A stretch of DNA of 64,000 nt from Tetragonia tetragonoides. Lineage: Eukaryota; Streptophyta; Magnoliopsida; Caryophyllales; Aizoaceae. The notes beneath the pieces were generated by a model. It searched no databases and was not told where the DNA came from. It worked only from the letters and a program-made list of their open reading frames with translations. Position numbers and translations under genes: made by a program. The DNA lies in the NCBI GenBank assembly GCA_038025085.1, contig CM076149.1, forward strand, positions 28,520,001 through 28,584,000. The letters are read 5' to 3'. Positions 11,196 through 23,184 of this stretch are shown here, in pieces. Every line of letters begins with the position of its first letter. The first letter of the stretch is position 1.

Positions 11196-13979
11196 TTAGC
11201 TTGGTTTAGAGGGAGTGCTTTCTGGGTCACTTGTGATGTCTCCTAGGTCCTGACTTGGCCTTGAGGATGACCGGCAAATCACCTCAATGCGGCTGATTAC
11301 ATCGGTCATTGAAGGGCGGCTATCAGGATACTGAGCTGTACAGTCGATTGCGAGCTGCAAGAGCTGAACCATCTCCTCCTCAACGTTTTGATACCGGAGG
11401 AGCTCCATATCAAATACTTCAGCAGCCCATTCCTCGCGGACTACTGACTGGACCCATCTAGGTAGGTCTACGCCTTCCTCGTTTAGAAGGGCGTGGGTGG
11501 GAGCCTTGCCTGTAAGCAACTCTAATAGGAATACACCAAAACTGTACACATCAGCCTTTTGGGAGACCTTACGAGGATCTGTGATCTCAGGGGCACGGTA
11601 CCCTGCAACGCGATTTGGTGTTGCGCTTGGGGTGGCTAGCTCTGAAAGGCCAAAGTCTGAGACACGAGCTTCGTAGGAGTTGGAGAGGAGGATGTTGGAC
11701 GACTTGATATTCCCGTGGGAAGATGTGGGGTTTTGTGAGTGGATGTATGCAATGCCACGGGCTGCTCCAAGAGCTATGGTAGACCTAGTCTCCCAGTTTA
11801 ATGGTGTTCTACCGCTTCCTCTGTTGCCTGATTGGAAAATAGACAGGTTCAGGGAATTAGTCTTTATCCAAGTTTCTGACATTTCCCTTTTCAATTCTTA
11901 GGTTTTCAGGTTTCTGCCATATTGTTATGCAAACTTTGCAAGAGTGACAATGACATAGAGTTTGACATTGTCAACATCAGAGTCCCTCAAACAATGTAAC
12001 TACAACGATGAGCAATTCAACACAGTGGGGCACATACAATTAACTAACTGACTTTCAACACCTGAAAATGATATGACAGCTAACAATGTGCTTAGCTGAT
12101 GATATACTTGCTGAAATGTGCAATGGAGACCAAATGAATGCGTTCTGCGTTGGGCATTTATGTAGACTGCCAACATGATAAACCCACACATAGGAAACAT
12201 AGGAAGCAGTTCCGCAGACACGGAACCATTAACTATGGTTTGACAATGGAGCTAAAGGACCCTCTCAGATTTACAAGGCTAGTTATTGCACTCAGATAAT
12301 CTAATCTTGTTATTGCATAATGTTAGATCTCTACAAGACAACAGACATTAAGTTTGGTTTGAAATTCTAGATCTGAAATCGAGAAATTAGCTGATCAGGT
12401 TTGAGTAATTTGAGCCTACATTTTAGACCAAATTATCAAGTGGAACATTTCTTGTTAATGTAGATACTAAATTTCCTACAAACACACATTACCCTATTCA
12501 GAATTGCAGTTCACGTTTCTAATTTCTGAATAATCTAAGATACTTTTCATTCTTTCATTAGAAGCAAAACAAACCAAATTCAATGAGAAAAACCAAGATT
12601 TGACAATCATCATTCATCATGAATTGCAAAGACACATATAATGATCCAACAACAAATGAAAAAGTAAGGAATAAGAAAAACTGACCATGTAAAAGAGCAG
12701 ACAAACTCCCCATTGGGAAGTAATCAAACACAAGCAGCTTCTCATTAGGACTACAATGATAAGCCCTTAAAGCCACCAAATTCTCATTTTCCAATCTTCC
12801 AATCTCCTCCATCTTATCCCTAAACTCTTTCTCCGGTACAGTCACATCCTTCAACCTTTTCACACAGACCGCCACTCCGTTATCCAAAGACGCCTTGTAC
12901 GTCGTCCCATACCCTCCTTTTCCGAGTACCTCCGCCGACGCCCTCAACAGATCATCCAGATCGAAAACCCTTGGCTTATTCCCGAAAAACACCAATGTCT
13001 TATCAATCTTCCCTCCTGCAGCCACAGCCGCACCCGATCCCCTACCCCCGGAGTTTCCATTCTCTCTTGCATCCGCATCCGAGTTTTTACCAGCAACCGC
13101 AGCAGCACCAACCCCAGCACCAGCGCCGGCAGCTGCAACATCAGCAACAGCAACGCTGTCGAGTGACCCTGTTGCTTGTGATTCTGCTTTTGATTTTCTT
13201 TTACAGCAGCAGAAGAAAATCAAAAGAAGAATCGCAATCAAAGCCACAACACAAGCAATAACAATCCCAATAATCGCTCCAACAGACAACTTCTTCTTCT
13301 TGTTGCTGTTGCTCTCCTTGTTTTGACAAGGAGTGAGAGAGTTCCCTTCAAAAGCACTAGAAGGCAAGCTACAAAGATTTTCAGGAATCTCCCCAGTTAA
13401 CAAATTATGAGAAACATTAAACTGATTCAAACTAGGAAGTTTCAAATCAGGAATTTCTCCAGTTAATTGATTATTCTCCAATCTCAAAGTAGCTAACCCA
13501 GTCAAATTATTAAACCCAACAGGAATCCCACCAGAGAATTTATTCTGAGAAACATCAAGACGAAACAACTTTTTCAAACTAAACAAAACCGGTGGAATTT
13601 CACCAGACAGTTTATTTCCTTGTAAATACAAATACTTCAACTCTGACAATTTGGCAAAATCTGATGGGATACTTCCAGTAAGAGCATTGAAACGAAGAGA
13701 GAGAAAGTTAAGAGCAGTAAGATTGCCGATGACGTTGCTTGGTATCGGGCCGATAAAGCCCACACCGGGGAAATGAAGCTCGATGACCCGGCCCGATGAT
13801 GAGCAAACGACGCCTCGCCATTTGCATTGGTCGGTTCCGGTTAGGTTCCATCGGCCCCCGAGTGAGGAACGGAGGGCTTGGAGGGCGGCTTTGTCGGAGG
13901 CGGAGTCGTCGGCAGTGAGGAGAGAGAATGTGAAGGAGAGAGAGAGGAGGAGAAGGAGAAAAAGGGGTGAGTTCTTCAT
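11196..13979 (-). CDS. LRR receptor-like pseudokinase, RKL1/RLK902 type
   Basis: Two exons, 13979-12686 and 11827-11196, join in phase (split Gly codon, GT-AG intron of 858 bp) to give 641 aa. This is the usual length and the usual single-intron position for the RKL1/RLK902/At2g26730 clade. In order: signal peptide (1-23), LRR N-cap with CKWRGVVC (52-59), about five LRRs (65-205), a basic stop-transfer, a membrane segment (233-256), a juxtamembrane region and a kinase domain (about 348-620). The glycine loop GKGGYG (353-358), Lys374 and DFG (489-491) are present, but the HRD motif is replaced by HGN (469-471), as is typical of this clade. Catalysis is therefore doubtful, and a plasma-membrane scaffold or co-receptor role is inferred. 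Odd: residues 276-324 are an Ala/Gly-rich low-complexity stretch, unlike the family's usual charged linker. Confidence 0.93.
11828..12685 (-). other. Intron of the receptor kinase gene
   Basis: The donor is GTCAGT after the codons for SALLH and the acceptor is TTTTCCAATCAG before GCAACAGAGG, giving the conserved [13 protein letters not shown] junction. The intron is AT-rich, and I saw no inserted element or separate gene in it. Confidence 0.85.
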
Positions 13980-14807
13980 TGTGGTGAAACTGGTGAGGAG
14001 AGAGAAAATGGAAGGAGGGTGTTAAATGAGAGTGGGTGTGGGTGACATTTTAGAAAGAGAGGAGAGAGAGAGAGCGTTATGAGTTTTGGAAAAGGAGGGA
14101 TTATTAGAAAGAAAAAAAGGAAAGAAGAAACAGGATTAGCTGTTTGCTGGCTGGTCATTGTCTCTGTAACTAATGGTGTATTGTAACTTGCTTTTTTTGT
14201 TGTTTTTCTTTTTTTTTTTGCTTTGCTCTTTTTTTCTCTTTTGCTTTTTCTTTGCTGTTTTGGTTTTTCTAATGGTTTTTTTATGGGGGTCCAGTGCAAG
14301 ACACAAGTTATTGGACTGAAAAAGGGAAGTTATCTTCTGCTTGCTTCAGTTTTTGTTTGTTTTAAGGTAATTTACTGAGGTTAAAAATGGGAGTTATTTT
14401 ATACGGTGTACAGGATATTTTTTTTTTGGTTTGGCAAATGAATCGTAGTTTGGTAAAAATGTCAACGCGTTTGGTGAATTTTGGAATTTGTATCAAGAAT
14501 TCAAAGATATGGAATCCCATTTTTGGTTTGTGGTTTGTTACCGTTTTTGTGTCATGGCCATTGGCCTCATGGGCTCATGGGGCCTCCTACGAATCTACGA
14601 CAGTAAAGTGTTGGAGTAATATTTTAGAGGGAGAATGATACAATTACTTATTGAGTTACTAATCCACAATTGTATTATGTCGTTTTCTCTCTTTGATTTT
14701 CTCAATCTCTATTTCATTTTCACAAGAAGTAATTAAAGTAGGAGAGAGACAGATACAATATTTAAGTGGGTTGGCCACCCACTTGGTTAATAAACATTTC
14801 CCATTTA
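13980..14807 (-). promoter_or_regulatory. 5' leader and promoter region of the kinase gene
   Basis: Immediately upstream of the start codon the minus strand is strongly CT-rich (the plus strand shows GAGAG tracts at 13997-14070), a common feature of plant 5' UTRs. Further out are T-rich tracts at 14190-14260. No TATA box or specific element could be assigned with confidence. The rest to 14807 is plain AT-rich sequence. Confidence 0.4.
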
Positions 14808-14984
14808 GGCCCTGTTCTTTTCGTCGATTTCATGCTGCATTTCGTTCCGTTCCGTTTCGTTCCGCGTCGCATTCTGTACTTCATTTTGTCTCACATATTT
14901 TTGAATTATTCGCGCCACACCGTTCCGTTCCGTTCCGTTCCGTTCCTCACTGTCCCGCACCATTCCGTTGAAGAGAACAGGACC
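14808..14984. mobile_element. Tourist-like MITE with CGTTC-pentamer core
   Basis: The ends GGCCCTGTTCTTTTC and GAAGAGAACAGGACC are inverted repeats with two mismatches, flanked on both sides by TTA (14805-14807 and 14985-14987). Both the TIR and the target duplication fit PIF/Harbinger Tourist-type MITEs. The core is made of runs of CGTTC pentamers (about 14840-14875 and 14920-14945). Confidence 0.8.
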
Positions 14985-15059
14985 TTAGACGTATTTTTAA
15001 ACCATTTCCCGTGTTATGAAGTTTAGGGTCATCCATCAGATACATCTTGGTTATGTTTT

Positions 15060-15312
15060 CTTTATTTAAGTTCGGTTCACCTCAACTTGAGTACTTCTTT
15101 AGGGTTAAATTGAGTTGAGTTGGACTGAACCGAATTGAATTCAACACCAGTGAACTTAATTCAACATCATTGAATTGAATTGAAAAGTACTGAATTGAAC
15201 ACCATTGGATATATGAGACAAAAGTTTTGTTTTTAATATTGATACGAGATAACCTTGAACTGAACGGAATAGAACTGAACTGAACGCATAATAAGCTCTA
15301 AAAAACACACCC
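15060..15312. mobile_element. Partial Tourist-like MITE with CTGAA-pentamer core
   Basis: The right end GCTCTAAAAAACACACCC followed by TTA matches the right end of the element at 32157-32676. The core contains CTGAA/TTGAA pentamers. No matching left end was found, so the copy is treated as truncated and the left coordinate is approximate. Confidence 0.5.
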
Positions 15313-16606
15313 TTAATTTCACTTGAATTCGGTCCGGTTTGGTTCGGAATTTATTTCAGTTCAGTTCAGGTGTATCTTTATCACTTCAACAACTTTTAAT
15401 TCCGAAATAAATTCATGATGATAACTATGTCATCAGAAATATTTCAAAATATACCTTCAAATGAGTCTGATATTGAATATGTTAGGAAGTTAAAAATAAT
15501 CCATTCAGTACACTTCAATTCTGCTTTTTCCTACAAAAAGAAACGAACGAGACCATACTCGCCTTAGTCACCTAGTTGATAGACGACCTTGGAGTTTATA
15601 AACTCGATCTATTTGGAAGGAATTAGAGTTTATGAACTCTATTTGGATGGAATTACGGATGCTTCAATTGTAGGTAAAAAGATGGCTATGTGTTGTGCCT
15701 GGGTCGTATATTTCATTTGCAACAATGTCATGTCGTGTCATGCTTATAATTGGCGTGTTTTGTGGTTAGCTATATATGTTGAGCCGACTCATTCAAAAGA
15801 TAAGCCAAGGTCGTCTCCTATTCGCGTCGTGTGTGTGTCATGCTAAGCTTTTTTCAGATATTATATATTTTTTTGTTATACCACGTCGTGCCTAACCGTT
15901 CTTTATCTTCAAAATCAACCCGTGGGCCAAACCTAGGCCTACTCATTGTGCCCTTGATTGCTTTATGCTTGTATCATGTCGTGTAAAAGGTTGTGTCTGA
16001 TCGTACCGTGCTTCGTGCTAACCGAACCCAGAGTCATCCTTTATTGAAAGACTATATTTCCCTGAACCATGTTGGTTGAGAAATTGAATCATGTCGATCT
16101 AGAAACAAAAACAAAACCAAAACAGAACTTCTAATTGATAACAATGAAATTAAAGCAATACTAATGTCAAAAGACCATTAGCACCAAAAAGAACATTACA
16201 AAATTGAGATGCTTTTAAATAAACTAAAGACATGACCAATTAAATACGAAAAATTTTATGTGATAAAAAAAAAGGTGATAAAAAACGACAACTTTTATAC
16301 GACACCCCTTTGTTTTGGAATACTTTTACATGATCAATAATGTTTTTTTCTCAATATCTACTGGGTACCTCCACTTTTGACTACCTTTTACATGATGATC
16401 TCTCGTTAAGTACTTTGTTCAAAACAGAAGAGTTCGAGTTTCATTAACTACTTACAATCTCCACCATCTAGCATGTAGCAATGTAGCATGCATTTCTTTC
16501 CCCACTAACTCACTGTTACCAATAACAAGTCCTTTGAGTGTATTGCTAGAAAAAGTTGGTGTGAAAAGTGAAAACCACTTTTATTGTGGAATAATAAAGA
16601 AAAATT
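15313..16606. other. Intergenic, no gene recognised
   Basis: AT-rich sequence. An open frame around 15589-15846 has no recognisable domain and lies in repeat-like DNA containing repeated CGTGTCATG words, so I do not call it a gene. Confidence 0.5.
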
Positions 16607-16620
16607 CGAAATGAGCTATT

Positions 16621-16642
16621 TTTTTTATTTTTTTTTATATGA
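16621..16642 (-). mobile_element. Tail-only retroposon insertion (22 bp)
   Basis: A 22-bp T-rich block, the complement of a poly(A) tail, is flanked by perfect 14-bp direct repeats CGAAATGAGCTATT at 16607-16620 and 16643-16656. This is what target-primed reverse transcription would leave if synthesis stopped within the tail. Confidence 0.6.
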
Positions 16643-16674
16643 CGAAATGAGCTATTAGAGACCTCCCAATGATA

Positions 16675-17474
16675 ACAGTGCAAAGGAGATCTCCCCTCTC
16701 TCCCAAAAAAAAAAAAACTAGCCTCCCTTTCTCCTCCTGACTCATATTGGGGTTACCACTCGCCAATGGTTAGCCTCTTTCCTTGCTTTCAGTCTAGGTT
16801 TTGTAGTTTAATGTTCGGTAGGGTTATTAATAAACTCTCCTTTTATGAGAGATTGTTTGAATCTCCGCGTTCGTCGGAGTTTGATTGGTCTCCGCGTTCG
16901 TCGGAGTTTGATATAGTTTTGTTTACCGAGTCAAGTTTCATGAATCGAGAAGACAAGTTCGATCTGCTATGTCAAGGGGATCTACATTTCCAAATAGTTG
17001 CAGCACGTTTCGTGCTTACCTCCGATCGTGGGGATTACGCGTTGGCGCCCCGCTTTCTTTATAGTGTAATTTATGCTATGTTCAGGCAGTTGATGATTAA
17101 TTGTCAGTTATCGACAGAACCGGTCAAGATGCCAATTTCTAGCTGTGATGTTGGAGTTGGTATTTACTTATCGACGGAGCTGATCAAGACACCGATTTCA
17201 AGCAACGATGGTGGAAGTCATATTCATCTTGGTATATTAGATTATTGTTCTTGTTTTCAGAATGTTAGGTGGAGTCATAGTCGTAGAGATGATAATTGGG
17301 TTGCTCATGAGTTAGCCTATGTTGTTCCTTCGAAAGTAGATCTTAGTTGTTTTAAGATATTTGGAATTCCGTGTAGCGTGAACAATGCATTGATGTTAGT
17401 TTCGAGTCAATTGAATGAAAATTAGTGTCGTATTACGGCATTGAGATCAAAAAACAAAAAAAAAAAAAAAAAAT
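16675..17474 (+). pseudogene. 5'-truncated LINE (copy A) ending in RNase H
   Basis: This is a 3' remnant of a non-LTR retrotransposon. The open frame at 16766-17425 ends with QNVRWSHSRRDDNWVAHELA, the C-terminal RNase H signature of plant L1-type LINEs. It is followed by a poly(A) tail at about 17453-17473. Direct repeats of 16 bp, AGACCTCCCAATGATA, flank it at 16659-16674 and 17475-17490. Upstream of the RNase H end the protein is scrambled and contains two internal duplications: about 26 bp at 16863-16913, and about 60 bp diverged at 17105-17224. Reverse transcriptase is missing. The 219-codon frame is therefore probably fortuitous. Confidence 0.7.
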
Positions 17475-17498
17475 AGACCTCCCAATGATAGCAAGTTA

Positions 17499-20400
17499 TT
17501 TTTTTTTTATGGAAATTGAGATCTTTTATTACGAAACTACTAAAGCATTACAAAAATCCAAAGCAATAATATCTAAAACACCAATAGATCCCCTTTCTAT
17601 CCAGACTCTACTAGAAAAAGAAATAGGGTGCAAGTGCGCCATAAAATGTGGTGCCTTATTCCCATTACGCCTAACATGACTCAATTTAACTAAAGAAAAC
17701 ATTGAAACAAATCTATAAATCTCACTCATAATATTACCCACAAAAGAAAGCGGCCTCTCGCCCCTCTTCAATGAATTGATAAGACTCAAATTATCACCTT
17801 CCAATATAATTGAAGTCGCACCACTCTGCAACGCCATGAGAAGACCAAACTTCAAAGCTTGTGCTTCAGCTACTTCAATATCCCACTCATTTTGCACTTG
17901 CTTCACAACAGCTCTAAGCAAAGTTCCATTGTTATCTCTTATGATCACTCCCAGACCCATTCCTCCACCACGTAACATGCCAGCATCGGTGTTAACCTTC
18001 ACCACTCCCAAATGAGGTAGCTCCCAAGATGAACTCAAAATCACACTAGGTGTGATCTCCTTCACTACCCCTTTTTGATATTCCTGTAAGTAGCTCAAAG
18101 CCTCACAAACAAGTTGATCAGTAGCCTTAACATGTCCCACATGAAACAATTTGTTTCTCATAGTCCACGCAGCCCATGAGACCATGGCAATTTTCTCAAA
18201 CTCATCTCTTCGCAGCTCATTACGCCATCCATCGACCCAATCTATAGCACTACCGTACTTGTCTTCTTCTACAATCTCCCACAATCCAACATTTGCCCAC
18301 AAATCAGCCACATTTGGACAAAAACAAACAGCATGCAGATTAGATTCTATCAGTTCGCCACACCGAAAACACGAGCTCTCCGCTTCAGCTATCCTTCTCT
18401 GTAAGTTACCCCGAGTTGGTAACGCTCCCATGGCCAGCCGCCATAAAAAGCTTTTAACTTTCGGAGGCAAATTGGAGCCCCAAATAGTTCGCTATGGCTC
18501 CTTCGAAGGTGAAGAAGATGACCCCTCTGATCCTTGCACACTCGCCCATCGAGCCACTGAATATCCTGACTTAACTGAGTAGTGACCATCCTTAGTGAAA
18601 TGCCACATCACGCGATCCTCGGGCATACTCTGACAAAGTGGAATATTAATTATCTCTTCAGCCTCAAAATTTAAAAAACACGAGCGAACGACATCCACCT
18701 TCCATTCTCCCAAATCATGATCAATCAAGTCGGCCACCATCTTCTCTTGTCCACCCACCACTACAGGAGATATGACTCTAAAGGACGGAGGCTTGCACAT
18801 CCAGGAAGAACCCCAAATCTTGATTTTCTCGCCATTACCCACTAGCCATCGACAACCTTTCTCTAAAATCCATCTTGATCCTAATATACTACGCCACACA
18901 TAGCTTGGTTTGTGCCCCATTGTAGCATTCAGAAATTCGCATTTAGGGAAGTAACGAGCTTTTAATACCCGCGCAGCCAAAGAAGAAGGATTAGTGAGTA
19001 TCCTCCACCCTTGTTTGGCGAGCATTGCTTCATTAAATAACTCAATGTGTCTAAACCCCAAGTCTCCCTCCATATTGGGTACACTCATCTTTTTCCAAGC
19101 CACCCAATGAATTCTACGTTCCCCATCTTTACTACCCCACCAAAACCGAGCCATCATCTTCTGTATATCTTTGCATAAACTCTTAGGTAGTTTGAAAAAA
19201 CTCATCATAAAGGTAGGAATTTCTTGGGCCGCGGCCTTTAATAGAACTTCTCTACCTGCGAATGACAAGATATGTTGCTTCCATCTTTGGAGTTTCTTCC
19301 ATACTCGCTCTTTGAGTGGTTCAAAAACCTACGATCTCGATCTACGTATTCTCATCGGCATCCCCAAATACTTTGCTAGCCCTTCTACTTCATATATTCC
19401 CAGCCTGTTCACAATATGCTCCCTCCTAGCATCACACACATTCGAACTAAACACAATTTCAGACTTTTCAAAATTAATTTTCTGACCCGAGGCAGTCTCA
19501 TAAATGTTAAGTACCCTCTGTATAGCATCCACGTCACGGTCATCGGCACGACAAAAAACAATGTTGTCATCTGCAAAAAGGAGGTGAGATACCTCTGGGG
19601 CTCCCCTACACACTTTAAGCCCTTGTAGATTTTTCCTCCCTATCTCAAGATCAATTAAGCTTGAAAAAGCTTCTACACAGATAATAAATAAGTACGGTGA
19701 GATTGGGTCCCCCTGCCTAAGTCCCCATTGGGGTGAGAACTTAGCAGTAGGCGACCCATTAACCAACACTGACATAGACACAGACGACACACATCGCATC
19801 AACATATTGATCCAACCACTACAAAACCCCATTTTTTTCATAACCTCTCCAACAAATTTCCATTCAACTCTATCATAAGCCTTACTCATATCCAGCTTCA
19901 CTGCCATAACTCCCTTAGTACCCGAGCACACACTATTCATATAATGAAAATTTTCAAAGGCAACCAAAGTGTTATCAGTGATTAGACGACCAGGGGCAAA
20001 AGCACTCTGTGATGGGGAGATAATAAAAGGGAGAACCTCTTTAAGTCTATTTGCAAGTACTTTAGACGCCAACTTATAAAGCACATTACACAGACTAATG
20101 GGGCAAAACTCAGACATAGAAGTGGGTTTATTAACCTTGGGGATTAACACAACATTAGTGCAATTAATAGGGTAACACTCATTAGCACCATTGAGAAGGA
20201 AAATAACGTAACTTGAGACATCAGACCCAACAATATGCCAAAATTTTTGGAAAAAAATTGCATTCATACCGTCAGGTCCCGGTGCCTTACTAGGGTGCAT
20301 TTGTTTGAGAGCATGGTAAACCTCACCAGGATCAAAGGGTCTTGTCAGCTCCTGATTCGTTGCCTCCGTGATTTTAGGCTGGATTCCTGCAAGTGCTACA

Positions 20401-21329
20401 TCAAAAGAATGAGGGTTAGAGGTAGAGAAAAGAGTCCTAAAGTAGTCCATGGCAACACCCTCAATCTTCTCCTCCTCCTTCACTAGTACCCCATCATCCC
20501 TTCTAACACAGTCTATCCTATTCTTTTTTTTACGGGCACTAGCTCTCATGTGGAAGAATTTTGTGTTCTTGTCTCCCTCACTTAAAAATAAATTACGTGA
20601 CCTTTGACGCCACATAGTTTCCTCTTTCAAGAGCAAATCATCCAGCTTATTGCATAACATTCGTCTCTCATCCACTACTTCCATAGTGGCTTGCTCATTA
20701 TCTAAAATCAACATCCTATCTCTTGTATCTTTAATTGCTTTTTGAATATGTTCAAATTCCACCTGATTCCATCTCGGTAAAGCTTCTGCACACTTTTTAA
20801 TTTTTGTCAAGACCTCAGGAGCATTCAACAATTCCTCACCACACTCCCATGCTTCCTTGACCACTTGCTCACAGCCAGGTGACATGAGCCACATATCTTC
20901 AAATCTGAATTGTTTCTTGTTCTTTCTTTTCCTCCTGCTACTACTACAATCTACTAGCTTCAGAGGCACATGGTCAGACTTCTCACTTGGCATGTGTTGA
21001 ATAGTAGATAACATTGGGAACAAGTCAATCCAGTCAAACGATGTCACAGCCCGATCGAGCCGCTCATACACATATTCCGGCTCAGGTCGGCCATTCCACC
21101 AAGTAAACGGAGCACCTTCGTAGCCTATATCCTTCAGATCACAAAAGTCCAGAGAACTCCTGAATTCATCCATAAGACGTTGTTCTCGTGGTGGCCCACC
21201 CTGCTTCTCATCCTGGAAAAATTTGATTAAAATCTCCGATGACAAGCCATGGTAGATCAGCGTCATGCTTGCTCGAACGCAACAGTTCCCAAAATAAATG
21301 CTTAAGTGCTGAGTTTGCCCAGCCATAGA
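17499..21329 (-). pseudogene. 5'-truncated LINE ORF2: endonuclease end, RT, zf-RVT, RNase H
   Basis: A plant L1-type LINE. In order: the C-terminal part of the endonuclease (LPWLVIGDFNQIF, then EKQGGPPREQRLMDEF and FTWWNG), reverse transcriptase (PSKAPGPDGMNAIFF, then FADDNIVF), the zf-RVT zinc knuckle (PPKVKSFLWR, CFRCGE), and RNase H (VKVNTDAG, EGDNLSLINSL). The frame from 21326 to 17529 is broken only by two amber codons (19329-19331, where the family usually has Lys, and 18492-18494). A one-base frameshift near 21215 separates GDFNQIF from the rest. Perfect 9-bp direct repeats AGCAAGTTA (17490-17498 and 21330-21338) and a short A tail mark the ends. The endonuclease N-terminus and ORF1 are missing, typical of incomplete reverse transcription. 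Confidence 0.93.
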
Positions 21330-21338
21330 AGCAAGTTA

Positions 21339-22509
21339 GCTACATGGTTTTAGCCTTTTAGGGATATATGTAAGAATTAAAGAAAAATTTTAAAGGGTTT
21401 GATTAAACGAAATTATCCTTTTTAATTAAAACATAAAAAATAAATTATTATAGATTATCTAACTGAAACATTACAACAATAAGGGCACCATTTAAGATTT
21501 GGAAAATGTTTCCCACGTAAATAATTCAATAAAGAAACACTATATAGAATAGAATATTCCAAAAAAAACAAAAAGAATAGAATATGCAAAATTTAACTCT
21601 TTAACGATTCAATGCCCATTACTAATTCAAATCATTGTTCGGTTTATGTAGTGATTTTAATATATGGTAACGTCTACTTGAAATGACTCATATTTGTAAT
21701 CGTGTTATTTGGGAAGTCGGTAAAGGTTTCATGACTAATTTGCATCAAGGTATATATTAATGAATGTTTTAACTAGGTATTTTTTTTTTACTGATTTGGA
21801 CTGAATTAAATTGAAATAAATTAAAATAAATAAATTGAACTGAATCAATTAACTAATAGAATCCATTAACTAATTAGCAAGTGGAAAATAACACACGATA
21901 AGGACGAGTTCTAAGTCAAAATGACCACATAAAAAAACACTCCATATGTTTATTAAATTAAAATAATACTACTAAGAAAAATAAAATTTAAGAGTTCCCA
22001 AGTCAGTTGTGAACAAAAGCAACTTGAGCCAGCGGTGCAGACTGCGGAATCCACTGCCAGCAAGCTAGTGTGAGTATCAGAGCTGGTTCTGGTTGCTTGG
22101 TTTCTTTAATTTATTTACCAAATTCAATTATTATATAGGATTCTCCGAGTGGAACTTATTGCGACCAATTTGTACAAAGTTTTGCACCAAAATTCATGGG
22201 ATTGTGTCCCAAATATTATACTAACTTTTGCAACTTCTCAAATGCTTCCATGATTACTTTGATCATTTATTAAGTACCTCGTTGGCAGTTTGATTGACGG
22301 TGGTATAGTTTATAGATAATGAAAAGCAAAAGCAATTTCAACCTTAGATTATTGCTATGCTAATACCACAGTGGCGCGCCGCAAGCCCCAAACTAGTGCA
22401 TAAATCATCCCTCTAAGGCCTAAGCAAAAATAAGCGATTATTCCATGCCTTCATGTCTATTTTTTCTTTTTTTTTCTTTCTTTTTTTTGCAGTCGCCTGC
22501 TTTTTATCT
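21339..22509. other. Intergenic, no gene recognised
   Basis: AT-rich DNA. No open frame with recognisable domains, no clear repeats with paired ends, and no RNA gene was seen. Confidence 0.5.
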
Positions 22510-22519
22510 GTTAAGAGTA

Positions 22520-23174
22520 TATCTGTCAATTTGTGACCCAACCCGTTTTCCTAAGGTCCTAATACTGATTTTCCGGCTCAAAATCCGATTTTGATCCGAA
22601 CCCGATTAATACGGTGTTTTTTGGGTCAAACTCGACCCATTTCACCCGAAAAATAAAATAATTTGTAATTATAAACAAACATTTGACTAAAATATCCTAA
22701 AAATTCATATGAAACCTTTATTGTTTTTTTTTTTTTTTTTTGTATTTCATTAACTTTTTCCCTACCTTTTTATTCTCTTAAAATGAGAAAAATTGCTTTT
22801 AACTACGCTAGAATGGACGAAAATATACAGTACAACTCATCAAATAATTAAACAAAGTATAAAAAAATATCATATATTTATATATACATATCAAAACGTG
22901 AAAAAATATATGTATGTAGTTAATACAATTTATAAATTAGAGTATATATATTTGCAAATACACTGTTTGAAAGTATAAATTGGCTATATATATATATTTT
23001 TTTTTTAAATAAAAATTATCAGGTCACTCAACCCCGTGGGTCGACCCGAACCCGACAACACTAGATCAAGGTTGAGCATTTCTCAAACAAAACTCCGAGA
23101 CCTAGCCCGCTAGTGGCCCTTACCCGATATGATCCTACCCTAACCAGACCCATCCGACCCAATTGACAGGTCTA
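22520..23174. mobile_element. Non-autonomous TIR element with 10-bp target duplication
   Basis: Perfect 10-bp direct repeats GTTAAGAGTA (22510-22519 and 23175-23184) flank inverted ends TATCTGTCAATT and the complement of TAGACCTGTCAATT. Several GACCCRACCCG-type words follow the left end and precede the right end. The interior is AT-rich and non-coding. The 10-bp duplication fits a Mutator-like non-autonomous element best; hAT is less likely because it gives 8 bp. Confidence 0.65.
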
Positions 23175-23184
23175 GTTAAGAGTA

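Noticed and set aside
12895..13326. 143-codon open frame antisense to the receptor kinase
   Set aside because: It lies wholly over the Ala/Gly-rich coding segment and the TM region and has no independent features.
16766..17425. 219-aa hypothetical host protein
   Set aside because: It ends in a LINE RNase H signature directly before a poly(A) tail and is bounded by target-site duplications.
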